From Isoetes taiwanensis (Eukaryota; Streptophyta; Lycopodiopsida; Isoetales; Isoetaceae): 64,000 bases of DNA. The first letter of the stretch is position 1. Each line of letters opens with the position of its first letter. A model generated the notes under the pieces. The model saw only the letters and a list, made by a program, of their open reading frames with translations. It did not search any database and was not told where the DNA came from. A program made the translations under genes and the position numbers. Where the stretch lies: NCBI GenBank assembly GCA_021234155.1, contig JAJEKV010000011.1, positions 17,936,677 to 18,000,676 on the forward strand, in the 5' to 3' direction. Shown piece by piece: positions 1-10,810 of this stretch.

Positions 1-180
1 AAGGGCTTGCAGGCCCTACCTAGAATCTAACAAGAGCTTAGGGGTCATGTCGCTTGAGTACAAGAAAAGGAAGAGTTACAGAGGCTACAGTAATGGCTAA
101 AGAAGAAAGAAAAAGAGAAAAATAGGGGGAAAACCACTGCAAGGGAAACAAGAAACCTGTTAATTTGCCATCCCAAACCT

Positions 181-588
181 CTAAACCACGATTCCTAGAT
201 CAGAAAAAACTTCTGCTGGTTGGAGGTCAACGAAAGAAGCCCAATAGTAGATAGGTTCAACCCCAAAATCTACCGGAACTTCAAGAAGAAATAAGTTTCT
301 TTCAAATCTGTTACCCACAGCAAGAAAGGATTGGGAATTGTGCGCTACCACCCTAAGTGAACCAACTCTGTCAAAGCAGAGGATGCTGAGAAAGTACTTG
401 TTGAAGAAGTCTAGATCTAACCTGCAAAAACCTATTTTAGAATGAGATTCAGCAGCCAGGTTAATAAGACCCTCGATTGCTTGGATTGTATCCTCATGGC
501 CTTGGGGGGTGATCACAAACTCCAGCCCTTGGAGAATAGCTTCGAGCAAAGCCTCATCCATCAGGACTAGGTGGTGCACGATTCCCAA
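181..588 (-). CDS. Unrecognised 135-codon open frame, probably a gene fragment
   Basis: I do not recognise this protein. It begins MGIVHHLVLMDEALLEAI and is mixed helical and strand-like, with no low-complexity bias, so it resembles real protein more than chance reading. No signal peptide, membrane segment or metal-binding motif is visible. The frame is open a few codons upstream of the chosen ATG and then meets a stop, so the ATG is only the first available. It lies antisense and upstream of a decayed copia polyprotein and shows no copia Gag features. It could be an exon of a broken host gene or a captured fragment. Confidence 0.25.
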   Translation of the reverse strand: MGIVHHLVLMDEALLEAILQGLEFVITPQGHEDTIQAIEGLINLAAESHSKIGFCRLDLDFFNKYFLSILCFDRVGSLRVVAHNSQSFLAVGNRFERNLFLLEVPVDFGVEPIYYWASFVDLQPAEVFSDLGIVV

Positions 589-739
589 GGCGCTGGAGAT
601 AGGCGCTTCCGTTCATCCTCATCGAAAATGGCAGTAGCCCACTACTTTCACCTCTGTTCATGATTTTTCAGATTATAATGTCATTTATGACGTGGAAATC
701 CAATGATGCTATAGCTTCCTACTTTATAGCATCTGATAT

Positions 740-1310
740 AATTGAAGGGGTATAGTACTTGGATTCAGGGGCAAGTGACCATATGACCCAACAGAAAGAT
801 TTGTTCAATAGCTACTATCTAAATACATGAGAGAGAAAAGTGAGGATAGGCAAGGGAAAACTTAGTATTGCATGCATTGTCAGTGTGACACTTGAGTTGC
901 TACAGGAAAAACTTGACTTGAAAAACATCTTGCACGTTCCAGACCTTTGAGGCTAATCTCCTATCCATATTTAAAATGGATGATGCAAAGTTCTTCGTGA
1001 ACTTTGGCAATGGCATTGCCAAAGATAGAAAGAAGGAAACTATTGCCAAAGGAGAGAGAGCTGGCAATATATATTAGTTGAGCTGGTCATCCACTCCCAA
1101 ATACAGCCTTACTGCGGTTGAAGTGCGCAATGCTAGAACATGGCACGAAAGACTAGGGCATGCCAACTATCCATTGTTGAGGAGATGCAAGCAAACAACC
1201 TTGTAACAGGCTTGCCTAAATTTTCAAAGCCACAAATCCTTTACAAAGGATGTGTGCTAAGCAAATTAAGAAAAAAGTCATATAGGAAGGAGAAAATAAA
1301 TAGAGCATCC
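740..1310 (+). pseudogene. Copia polyprotein fragment: aspartic protease and integrase zinc domain
   Basis: The protease active site reads LDSGASDHMT near 758-790, the classic Ty1/copia form. It is followed by a conserved-looking KNILHVPDL stretch near 915-950. The integrase zinc-binding start, WHERLGHANY, is near 1,140-1,170. Several in-frame stops and shifts interrupt the frame, so no protein is made. The polyprotein resumes at about 5,195, because an antisense LINE occupies the gap. No gag was found upstream and no LTR could be assigned, so this is an old internal fragment. Confidence 0.8.
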
Positions 1311-1649
1311 AAATAATAGAATAGAATAGAATAGATTTTTTATCGTCCACGGAGACCAATTGGCCTATGGGACCCAAACAAAAAGAGAGCAGCAAGCGTA
1401 TTACTGTCAGGATTAAAAAACCCCCGCTCTGAAGGGTGTTCGAGGGAAAAACCTTAGCAATAATAAGTATGCTGGTAAACTGTACAATTGTATAGGACAG
1501 TTCAATACTGTCCCGGAGGACACAATTGAGTATGTGCATCCATAACCTCCTGGAGGTATGACCCCAACAAGCCCACTGACGCCGTATTCAATAACTCATG
1601 CAACGGTTGGGTAGGCACTAGTAATCGAACATACCGCACTCGGATATGG

Positions 1650-3450
1650 GCAAATGCTGGGCAGATCTGGAGGGCATGACATTCATCTTCAATGGGACCC
1701 TAGTGGCAACACTGGCAAAGCCTCTCCTCCCGTGCTTCCCAAGCCCAACGTCCTGTCTCAATGCGGAGACGATGTGCACCCGTGCGAATAGAAACTATAA
1801 GTCTGCGCTTCTTCATGGGCAGATGGGTGTACAAGTACTGGTGTGGGCCTCTCGTGAGCCTAGGATTGACTTGCTGCTGATAGTGTGCTAGCTTAACGTG
1901 CGTCAGAGCATCTGCATCCCAGAGCTTGCGAAGGAAAGTAGCATCTAGGTACAACTTAAGTGCATTGTGATCCTTCTTTGTCCGTACCAATACGCATCTG
2001 TTTGCTTGTACCCCCCAATGTGAGAACCACTGAGCTTGCTTGTCCTTCCAGCAGGCTTTGAGGCATTGGGGACCCATTGCTACGGCCAAAGCAAGGTTGG
2101 GCAAACGTGTATCACCCATAGCGACCACTTTCTGGAAGTAAATAATATGGCGCTCCAATGCATCCCGTTGAAGGGGTAAAAAACCTGTCTCATGGAGTAA
2201 GACCTGGTATGGAACTGTGGACTTTACCCCAAGGGCTCGTGCCGAGAAGGCTTTTTGCACCCGCTCGAGCTCATTCCAGGTGTTGAGGGATATCATCGGA
2301 CACCACACTTCTGCCCCATACAAGAGGACCGGCTCGACCAAGGCCCTAAACAAGTGTGACTGGTGGCCCCAGGCATACAACTCTGCCTTATGGCTGTTGT
2401 TCTGCATGGCATATAGTGCTTTCCAACCCGCCGTGACCTGCAACCTGATGGCAACATCCCAGTGGGTGGTAGCAGAGAACTCGATCCCGAAAAACTTGTA
2501 GGTCAGAGCCACCTCTACATCTTGTCCCTGGTAAGTGAATGAGGGAAGTCTTGGCTGACGGAATGACGAAACTAGCAGCACCCTAGTTTTGGCCAAGTTA
2601 ACTCGCATGCCAGTGAATCGGCAAAAAGTGTCAAGAGCATCCAGGTGACGTTGCATGTCCTCTGGAATATAGGCCAGGAGGTTGACATCCTCAACATATA
2701 TGAGTTGCCGGATTGTGTGATGCATGAGATGGGCGTCCGCACCTCCGTGCTCAGAAAGCCAATCTTCCAGCTGGTCAATGTATAGGCCAAACAGTGTGGG
2801 GGAGAGAGGGCAACCCTGATGTACTCCAATACTACTGATTACCGGCTGTCCTGATGATGTGATACGGCCTGAGCATGCCTCGTATAGCCTGTATATTGCA
2901 TTCTGCAAGTCGGGGGGTCCCCAACCGTAATCTGTCCCATAACTTGTCCCAAGGCATTGTGTCAAAAGCTTTTGCGAAATTCACGAAACAACAGTACAGG
3001 TTTTGTCGGTGATTTCTGCTATCCTTAATCAGTGTGCGCAGAGTGAAGATATGATCAATGGTGGAATGCCTAGGCCGAAAGCCTGCTTGTGTGAGAGCTC
3101 GCACATCTGCCTCCTCTGCCCATATTGTCAGCCGCTGCTCAAGGATGCCGCAACAATTTTGCAAAGAGAGAACTGACCATAATAGTACGATAGTTGGCTG
3201 GGCATTGAGGGTCCCCTGCCTTGTATATGGGCACAACTCTACTAGTGGTCCACTGCGGAGGGAAGCCTTCTTGCAATGTTTTATTGAACAATGCCGTGAG
3301 GATAGGCACCAGTGAAGGCCCAGCCCATTTCAGAAGTTCTGCCTGCATGCCATCTAAATCTGCTGCCTTCCTATTAGCTAGGCATTGCAGCCTGATGATG
3401 ACATCCCCCTCTGTGATGACCAGAGCCATGCCCATATGTGGAGGCATTGG
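1650..3450 (-). pseudogene. LINE reverse transcriptase with C-terminal CCHC-like motif
   Basis: Minus-strand frames carry the reverse transcriptase blocks in order: NRKAADLDGMQAELLKW and VVPIYKAGDP near 3,200-3,400; AGFRPRHSTIDHIFTLRTLI near 3,050; FVNFAKAFDTMPWDKLW near 2,980; IGVHQGCPLSPTLFGLYIDQ near 2,800; and YVEDVNLLA near 2,690. The last block is normally YADD or FADD, so the first catalytic Asp is replaced by Glu. The C terminus ends CQCCH, and after a stop the same frame continues with spaced E, C, H and C residues like the usual LINE zinc motif. The frame is broken near 2,965 and 3,150. The longest open part is 421 codons (1,700-2,965). Confidence 0.85.
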
Positions 3451-3764
3451 TGCCCGACCCCGAGCGGGTCGTAAAGCTGTTGTAAATACTGTACCGATTG
3501 CTCCGAGTTGATGTTCCCTGTGGGCTGTACAGCCTTGCTCAATATCTTTCTCCAGAATGTCTTGGGATGCCGATCTAAGAGATCGAACATCTGTTGATGA
3601 TGCTCTGCGAGGTATCTGGCTTTCTTGTTCTTAAGGAAGGAGCGGTAGTGACTGATGGCCTGTGGGCGGGAGGTGGGATTAGTGACTTGCCGGAGTTCGC
3701 GTTTGAGCTCTCGACACTCATCATCGAACCATCTGTTGTGGGGGAAGGTGGCAGCACCCGAGGT

Positions 3765-4790
3765 TCAGTGTCTCCCAAAGCATCTTTCAGCAGCTGTCAG
3801 AAGCAGGTGAGTCAGTTGAACGGATTGCTGCTGAAGTGTGGGGAGCTGCAGTAGTCCCGCCAGATCATGCTCAAGCATCTGGGCATAGGTCCTTGCATGG
3901 TCGTAGTCCAGGCACAGCTGGGGCACCTGGGGTGTTGAGGCAGTAGATGCACGGGGAGCTTGCCAATGTATATGCATGAATAGGGGCTGGTGGTTTGAGT
4001 CCACTTCCTCGTCCCGAGTGTCTGTTCCAATGGAAAAATGGGTAACCAGGTGCAGATCCTGTTCCTCAACCAGCAGGTAATCTATCACACTAGAGCCGCC
4101 CCTTGGTTCTCCTGTCTACAAGTGTAGCGGCTGGAAGATGGCCATTGTGCCAACCCATTACAAATAACCAGGTCAAAGATACTACCCAGCAGCAACAACT
4201 GCCTGCCAGAGCGTGAAATATGGTTGTCATCTGATATCCTTGACCAAGCTACCTCTGCGGGGTTCAACTACAAGACGTCCTCTGCCAGGAGCTCAAATTT
4301 TGGGACCTGCTCGGCTCCTGTACGTGCATTAAAGTCTCCAAGCAGCATAATCTTGCTCAACTGTTTGTGCTGTTGTATGTCATCATACAGATCGACATAG
4401 GGCTCCAATCTATCCACACCCGAATGAGTGTTATAAAAGTTGCTCTCGGCATGTGGAAAGTAGCATGCTGCTACAAAGAGGATGCTGCCACTGTCATGCT
4501 GCATACGCACCGACAAGTAACGATTGTACCTGTCTGTCTTGTGCAGCGAGACTGACTGCCCCAAGGTTGCACGATAGTAGCAGGCAACCCCCCCCCATGC
4601 CCTCACTTGCCTGTGCACTCGTTGAACACCGAAAAATGTAGATAGCCTGGGAGGTTCGACAGTCTGTGCCGTGCATGTTCCCATGTTTCCATGAGGAAAA
4701 TGAGATCCATATCTGGTGCAATAGAGTTGAGACTCTCCCCTTTCTGCCAAGAGAAGCCCTGACAGTTCCATGATACTATTCAGAGGCACA
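3765..4790 (-). pseudogene. LINE AP endonuclease domain
   Basis: The domain starts at about 4,780 with WNCQGF followed by LIFLMETW, the first catalytic block of LINE endonucleases. It continues with LLGDFNARTG near 4,310, GSIFDLVICNG near 4,170, IDYLLV near 4,080 and SNHQPL near 3,990. The last block is normally SDHxPL, so the catalytic Asp is Asn here. Frame changes occur near 4,600 and stops near 4,268 and 4,085. The domain would nick target DNA for target-primed reverse transcription. As seen it is inactive. Confidence 0.75.
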
Positions 4791-5190
4791 GTTCCTATTT
4801 GTTGGCATTTGATGTAGACGCGCGATAATCTGTTCCGGTTGCAGGGGGAGCAGTGTGCGGCGCCTGACAGCAGTTGCGGGAGCAGTTGGAGCAGTGGGAG
4901 CGGGAGGTGCAGTAGGGGTACTGGTGGCAGTAGTAGGAGTGGCAGCCGGTGGGGTAGCTCCTGTAGTGGTAGCAATGGGGCCTCTGGATGCTGTAACAGC
5001 TTGACGCATTGCATCAGTGACCTCAGCAGGCGCTGGCCTGAAAATGCGAAGCTTGCCTCGGACCAATCATGCAGTGCCCCCTCAACGGCGGACGTCCCTG
5101 ACTTGAGCCAGTTGTTGTCGGCGGGACTCCTGTTGCATCGAAGTAAGATCCTGGTCGACATACAGGGTAGTCCCCTTCGATTGCATCTGA
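4776..5190 (-). pseudogene. LINE ORF1 fragment, Pro/Thr/Ala-rich
   Basis: A 96-codon frame (MVRGKLRIFRPAPAEVTD...) ends just before the endonuclease. Its middle is almost entirely Pro, Thr and Ala, a linker often found between LINE ORF1 and ORF2. No RNA-recognition or zinc-knuckle motif is visible. The mirrored Gly/Ser-rich frame on the other strand is a shadow. Confidence 0.4.
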
Positions 5191-5194
5191 ATTT

Positions 5195-7480
5195 CTGAGG
5201 GCCCGCCAGTATGAAGTCACTTGGTGGCTCAAAGTATTTCATGCTAATTGTTGACATTTCAGCAGAAAAAATTGGGTCTTCTTCCTTAAACACAAATATG
5301 AGGTATTTGATGAATTCACCAGATGGAAAACAGAGGTTGAAAAACAGGTTGGATGTATCATAAAAGCCATTTGGACAGACCAAAAAAGAGAATTCCTTAA
5401 TCATAGACTCAACCACTTTTTGCAGCAATCTAGCATCCATCATCAGAGGTCAGTTGCCTATGAACGACATCAACAAAACGGCATAGTGAAAAGAAAGAAT
5501 CGCACCATGCTCGAATGTGCTCGAGCCATGATATATGGCAGGGGGCTTGAACCCATTTTTTGGGCAGAAGCAGTGCATACGACGTGTCACATTAGGAGCA
5601 AGGCAAATCTCAACATTGTATTTGAGGAAGTTTGGTTTGTTCACAACTCAGATGTGGAAGATTTCAAAATTTTCGGCTGCAAAGCATATGCGCATCTCAA
5701 TCCCAAAGAGCGTCCTCAAGATAAGTTATCCGCCCGTGCTTTGGCTTGCATGTTTGTTAGATATAATGAACATGTTAAAGGGTATAGGCTTTATATGCCC
5801 TCCACCAAAAAAATTATTGTGAGACGAAGTATCCAATTTGATGAAAGCATACTCTCACTTGGAAAGAAAGATAAATCCTCCATTGTTGATTGGCATGAAA
5901 CTGATCATGATGATGAACAAGAAACCTATCCTCAAGACGCACATGTTGCAGCCGATGAGGATCTTCAACACTCCATTCCAGAATCTATTTCTTCGAAACC
6001 AGAAGAAACTGACCTTGACGATAATGAAGAACTTTCTACTGTCCTAATTAAAAGGTCAAATCAGATCAGAAAGCTCGATGACAGGATGCAATCATACCTT
6101 GATTTTAGATCAGGAAGAACATCCTCTTACATTTCATTCCATACCACAGTGGCAGTAGATGAACCTCTCAATTTTCAAGAAGCAATCAACAACAAGCATG
6201 GCAGCAAGCAGTGCATGATGAATATCGGTCCTTATTGGACGATGAAACTTGGAGCTTGTGCCCTCTTCCTCCAAACAGAAAAGCCGTAGCCTGCAAATGG
6301 GTATACAAAGTCAAGTACGATGAAGAAGGGAACATTGATAGATTCAGGGCATGTCTTGTAGTAAAGGGGTACTCACAAATATCGGGAATTGATTTCCATG
6401 AAATGTTTGCACATGTGGCACGCTTGACATCCATTAGACTGGTCATTGCAATGGGAGTTACATATAACTTTGAAATTCAACAAATAGATGTAAAAATAGC
6501 ATTCATCCATGGCCAGTTAAAAGAGGAAGTTCACATGAAGCAGGCCCCTGGCTTCACACAAAAGGGGCAAGAGCACTTGGTCTATTAGCTCAAACATGCC
6601 TTTTATGGCCTTAAGCAATCATCCAGACAATGGTATCATACCATACACCAATTTCTTACAGAAAATAGGTTCTTATGCAGCCAAACTGATTGGAACATAT
6701 ATTACAAGATCCAAGATCTGAAAATGATCATCATAGTAAAGTATGTAGATGATCTGATATTGCAACTGCCCATTACTTATGAATGACATCAAAATAGCTC
6801 TCCATACATGTTTTCACATGACAGATCTAGGAGCATTGTGCTACTTCCTTGAAATTTAGGTGCTGAAAGATGGAAATACTGTCAACATTACCTTGCATCA
6901 GACTAAAGCCATTCAATCTCTACTCAACAGATGCAATATGGAAGAAAGTAAGCCTATCTCAACTCATGTCACCACTCAGTCTTCTTACTCTTTTAAAAAT
7001 GTTGAGCCTGAATTGCAAGCGATGGACTATAGAAGCATTGTCGGTTCCCTGATGCACTTCATGGTCTGCATGCGACCAGATATAGCTGTAATTACCCTCA
7101 GTCAGTTTGTCGAGAAGCTGGAACCTCAATATTGATAGGGACTTAAGTGATTGCTCAGATACCTACAAGGCTAAGAATCTTGGCATAACGTTTCATTCCG
7201 GTAGCTTACTTACTCTTGTAGGGTACGGTGGTGCAGATCACACAGGAGATACCATAGATTGGAAATCACGTAGTGGCTTTTGTTTCCTACTGCAAGGGGG
7301 AGCAGTGAGCTGGTCCCGTAAAAACAAAAGGCAACTGCTGCATCAAGTTGCAAGTATGGGTACATGGGCACTTGCCTCTGCTGCCAAAGAGGCCATTTGG
7401 TTGAGAAGAAAGAGCTTAATACAACATAAGAACAAAGCACTGTCACTTGAATGATAATAAGGCAGCATTATTACTTGCCA
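5195..7480 (+). pseudogene. Copia integrase core, reverse transcriptase and RNase H (continuation)
   Basis: This continues the copia polyprotein after the LINE. The integrase core reads KHKYEVFDEFTRWKTEVEKQ near 5,290, ERHQQNGIVKRKNRTMLE near 5,460 and FWAEAVHT near 5,560. The reverse transcriptase carries CKWVYKVKYDEEGNIDRF near 6,290, QQIDVKIAFIHGQL near 6,480 and YVDD near 6,740. RNase H-like blocks follow: DYRSIVGSLMHFM near 7,030, KSRSGFCFLLQGGAVSWS near 7,265 and LASAAKEAIWLRR near 7,370. At least five stops or frame changes interrupt it, so the element is dead. The sense of reading matches the 740-1,310 fragment. Confidence 0.85.
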
Positions 7481-7572
7481 TCCCAGATTTTGAAGAAGAA
7501 CTTGAAGCCGAGCTTGAAGGAGGTGGGGAACTCGAAGAAGAGCTTGAGCTGGAGCTACTAAGCTGAGGAGAA
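7450..7572 (+). other. Acidic Glu/Leu-rich tail replacing the end of the copia RNase H
   Basis: After the copia motif NDNKAALLLA the frame, instead of the usual conserved C terminus, enters a Glu/Leu repeat (EELEAELEGGGELEEELELE) built of GAA/GAG/CTT codons and stops near 7,566. This looks like a repeat expansion or a foreign junction in a dead element. Nothing recognisable follows up to about 7,880. Confidence 0.4.
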
Positions 7573-7884
7573 GGGCGCCTAACAAGAACCTTCTGGCGAG
7601 CCATGCAGGAAAGGAGATGAAGGGACAATGCAGACTACGCGCCATCCTATGTAGGAATAAAGACATTAAGAACTTTTTTGTACCTGGTTACATATTGCAG
7701 AATGTCATGATGCAGACATCCACTTTTTAAAAATTTGGATCAACTAGTACCATTTTGAGACTGCAGTGACAAGGCATTTCCTGCACAACTTCATATTCTT
7801 CTCATGCCATCTAAAATGTAACTGAATCTAATGAATTGCATCTAGTAACAAAATAAGACAAATAAGAAAATGACAATAGAATTA

Positions 7885-8325
7885 CCTTACTACTTAAGAA
7901 CTCTGTTTGGCTGAAGCTAGCTTGGCAATCTCGAGCAGTGTATCCTTGGTCATCTGACATATACTTTGTATGATATTGGCCATGGAATCTGCAATTTTCA
8001 AGCTGTTTGCTGATCTCATTGTCTCCAATTCTTTAATCAATTCATATTTCCTTTGAGAATTCTCTTTTCATGAATTCCAATTTTCTTGCTTCATTTTCAC
8101 CAAAACTATTTGCCATTTTTGTAATGCCACTTGCAATGTCTTCATCAATATGAGCTCTTGATCTCCTCTTTGTTGTAGGCGTTCCAGACACTCCAGGTTG
8201 ATTGCAAGCAGCTGACCTTGGGCTAGCTTCAGATACATTGCAACCACTCGGTGTTTCTTTATCACTATTATCCTTTTGAGCACTTGAAGTGCTATGGTTC
8301 TCTTCTTATATAGAAGAGAACCATC
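7885..8325 (-). pseudogene. Fragment of a charged, possibly SANT/Myb-associated protein
   Basis: Read on the minus strand, the frame gives a Ser/Pro-rich stretch and then KRRSRAHIDEDIASGITKMA, GENEARKLEFMKREFSKE and, after a one-base shift near 8,045, ELIKELETMRSANSLKIADS ending SAKQSS and a stop near 7,905. A basic patch followed by a long amphipathic helix resembles the tail of plant SANT/Myb-like proteins, some of them encoded by PIF/Harbinger transposons. No SANT domain is visible upstream, so the family assignment is only suggestive. Confidence 0.35.
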
Positions 8326-8329
8326 ATTC

Positions 8330-9417
8330 TAGGGATAGGGACGCCAGTTTTAGTGCAAGCTCTCTTTTTGAACCCAAGGTTTCTTTGGCACAAGCCTGCC
8401 ATAGCACAAGCTTTTTTTGGCCCTTTCTTCCATAAAAGCCTTGTGTCTTCCTGCATTCCTCATCGGCGTTTCCTCCGAGCTGAATCTTGTTGTTATACAG
8501 AGTTTTTCTATGTCAGCCATTCTCATTAGCTAGATTTCTCCTTCTTCTCTATGCAGTTTCTTTAGTTTCTACTTAGTACTAGATTATCTCCCTCTTAATT
8601 CTGCATCACTTTACAAGCTTTTCTTGCATTTAAGCAGTCTGCAATCCTCACTTCTACCGGATTCATAACCTTTGTTGACAATTTTTTCCAAATTTCTAAA
8701 TTCCTTCCTGGTGGTTGCTTGGGTTCGGCTGGGCTGGAGTTGGGGGGTCCAACAACAGCTTATCTAGCTGGTCCTGGCATGATCTCCTGCTTTTGCTATA
8801 TGAATCGGGACCCAGCTTTGTTTGCTTGCATTTATCTGCGACTTGAAATAGGGCGGTTTTTTGAGTTGGAACCTGGTTTATATTTGAGCTCCTCTTGGAG
8901 TGGATGCTTTTCTCTGATCATGCAAGGTAACGGATCCCTTTGTAGCTGGTATTGGGACTGGATTTGCGTGTCATGTCATTTTAAGAATGGATGGATATAG
9001 ACGACTTCCCTAGTTTTTCAAACTGCTTGGGGCAACTGCCCCGCCATCCTTGAGCAGGTCAGATCTATGGGCGATGGCTGCATCTATATATAGGTTTATG
9101 CTTTTTGCTAGGTTTCTACAAGAATAAACACGATAAAATCAATATTTAGATTGCAAAACTAATATCTTATTGTGTGGATACATTGGTTGTGCCTTTGATC
9201 TTTTATTGTGGAGATGCAGGTTCGAATCTTTTGGGCATCAACTCATGGGTGAGAAAGTTGTGAATCGTTTACAATGTCTTTTGACCTTGGAATCGAGAGG
9301 AAGTTTGTTAATCTTTTTGGATCTTGGATGCCTTAAAAACTTTTTGTTGCGGATGCAACTTTGCCTAGATGCCTTCAAGATTTTTGTTGCGCTTGTAGTA
9401 TGCCAAATTGTTGCATA
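8330..9417. other. Gene-free stretch
   Basis: I find no supported gene here. The 93-codon frame at 8,719-9,000 is Cys/Trp/Gly-rich with no recognisable domain and is probably chance. The sequence is ordinary mixed intergenic DNA. Confidence 0.4.
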
Positions 9418-10810
9418 CATTCCTAGGATGGGTCCTGAGATACATTGAGTACACATGGATCCCTCACTAGGGATAGATAAATTTGGAAATATGAACTTTA
9501 AATGCTCCGAAACTAGACAATCATCAAGAGCATGATGAAACTGAAAAATACGACATAAAAAATGGTTTAATCCGCCACTTGGTCGATGCAAAGGTAAGAA
9601 GACCCGATGACTGCTCCTCATCGGGAAGAAGAACCACGCCTTCTTGGATTTTTGAGGAAAGCCAAGCAAATAGTTGAAGCACGACCCCACACACTATGGC
9701 AACCACCAAGCCTTAAACAATCCTGCAGAATCAAGGCTGAAAGAAAAATAACCCATCAATGAGTTAGATGCCATAGGCAAGAAGACTCGGAGGCTCCAGG
9801 GCCACGCCGAGAAGAAATAACAGCCGACCAATCGGGAACCGTCCGCGGAATGACCATCGCGGGAAAAAACAACCGATTAGTGCTGCCTCGGAGGCTACAG
9901 CGCCACGCCGAGAAAAAACAATATATATCTCGGAGGCAACAGCGCCACGCCGAGAGAAACATGAATAATAAATATTGACTCAGAGGCTACAAAGCCACAC
10001 CGAGAGAAAACGTGAACAAATAAATAAAATACTAGAGCCATGCTGAAAATGAGAACCACACGTTAGAAATTTAGGAGGTTTAAGCCTGGGCACCTGCCAA
10101 ACTATAATCATACAGAAAGAATATAATAGCACTCGGAGGCTCCAGGGCCACGCCGAGAAAGAAACAACAGCCGACCAATCGAGAACCGTCTGTGGAATGA
10201 CCATCGCGAGAACGATTGGTGCTGCCTCGGAGGCTACAGCGCCACACCGAGAGAGAATGAAAAACAAGAATGCCTCGGAGGCTACAGTGCCACGCAGAGA
10301 GAAATGAAAACATAAAAAGATATGCACTTACAAAGAAAAAAGAAAACATGGAGGATGCCAGTAGCTGCAGAGCGACCCGAGAAGTATAGAAAATAGATGG
10401 AAACTAAAGATGGTCAACCAAAGGAGGAGATGAGGGAAGCTGGACGAAACCAAAGAAAACACGAATAACTATTGTCTCAGAGGCGACAATGCCACGGGGG
10501 AAAAGAAATGAATAATCAAACCTCAAGACCGCATTATTAAATAAACAAAGATAAGTAAAATCCAACTATTCGAGTATAAAGCAATAGAACCATCCAAGCC
10601 CATCACACGAACAAGGGTAGGGAGGGGGGGAAGTTGAATAGAGCCAAAGCATGAAAAATAGGAAAGCTCAAGAGAACGCCGATAAGGAACAAGGGGGAAA
10701 AAATGGGTATAAATAGGAGGGCATGATGATGACGTCCCCATCCAAGGAATGTCGGTTCTATTGCTATCGCAATAGAACCGTGGCATTCCTAGGATGGGTC
10801 CTGAGATACA
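9418..10810 (-). repeat. 1.34-kb hairpin-repeat unit flanked by a 27-bp direct repeat
   Basis: An identical 27-bp sequence occurs at 9,418-9,444 and 10,784-10,810. The unit between them reads, on the minus strand, from a 12-bp-stem hairpin (10,753-10,780) through a TATA-like element (TATTTATACC near 10,710) into a region with seven CTCGG...CCGAG inverted-repeat modules (9,784-10,300). A related copy in the opposite orientation lies at 19,522-20,160. The 27-bp repeats could be a long target duplication from retroposition or a tandem-duplication scar. The last four bases of the hairpin terminus overlap the right repeat. No coding sequence is visible. Confidence 0.5.
10628..10787 (-). repeat. 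160-bp hairpin terminus, copy 1
   Basis: The 160 bases match 16,872-17,031 exactly, as far as I can read. The segment holds the palindrome CGGTTCTATTGC/GCAATAGAACCG with a 4-base loop (10,753-10,780) and, on the minus strand, a TATA-like TATTTATACC. Identity over non-coding DNA implies a recent common origin. Confidence 0.7.

Larger units (their letters stand above)
1311..5190 (-). mobile_element. LINE (non-LTR retrotransposon) inserted in copia, antisense
   Basis: The element runs on the minus strand. From 5' to 3' it has a Pro/Thr/Ala-rich first ORF, an AP endonuclease, a reverse transcriptase and a Cys/His-rich C terminus. Its 3' end lies at about 1,311-1,334, where a GAATA-type short repeat takes the place of a poly-A tail, as in several LINE clades. 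It separates the copia zinc domain (ending near 1,310) from the copia integrase core (from about 5,195). I could not define a target-site duplication, and some copia sequence at the junction is missing, so the right border is approximate. Confidence 0.75.
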
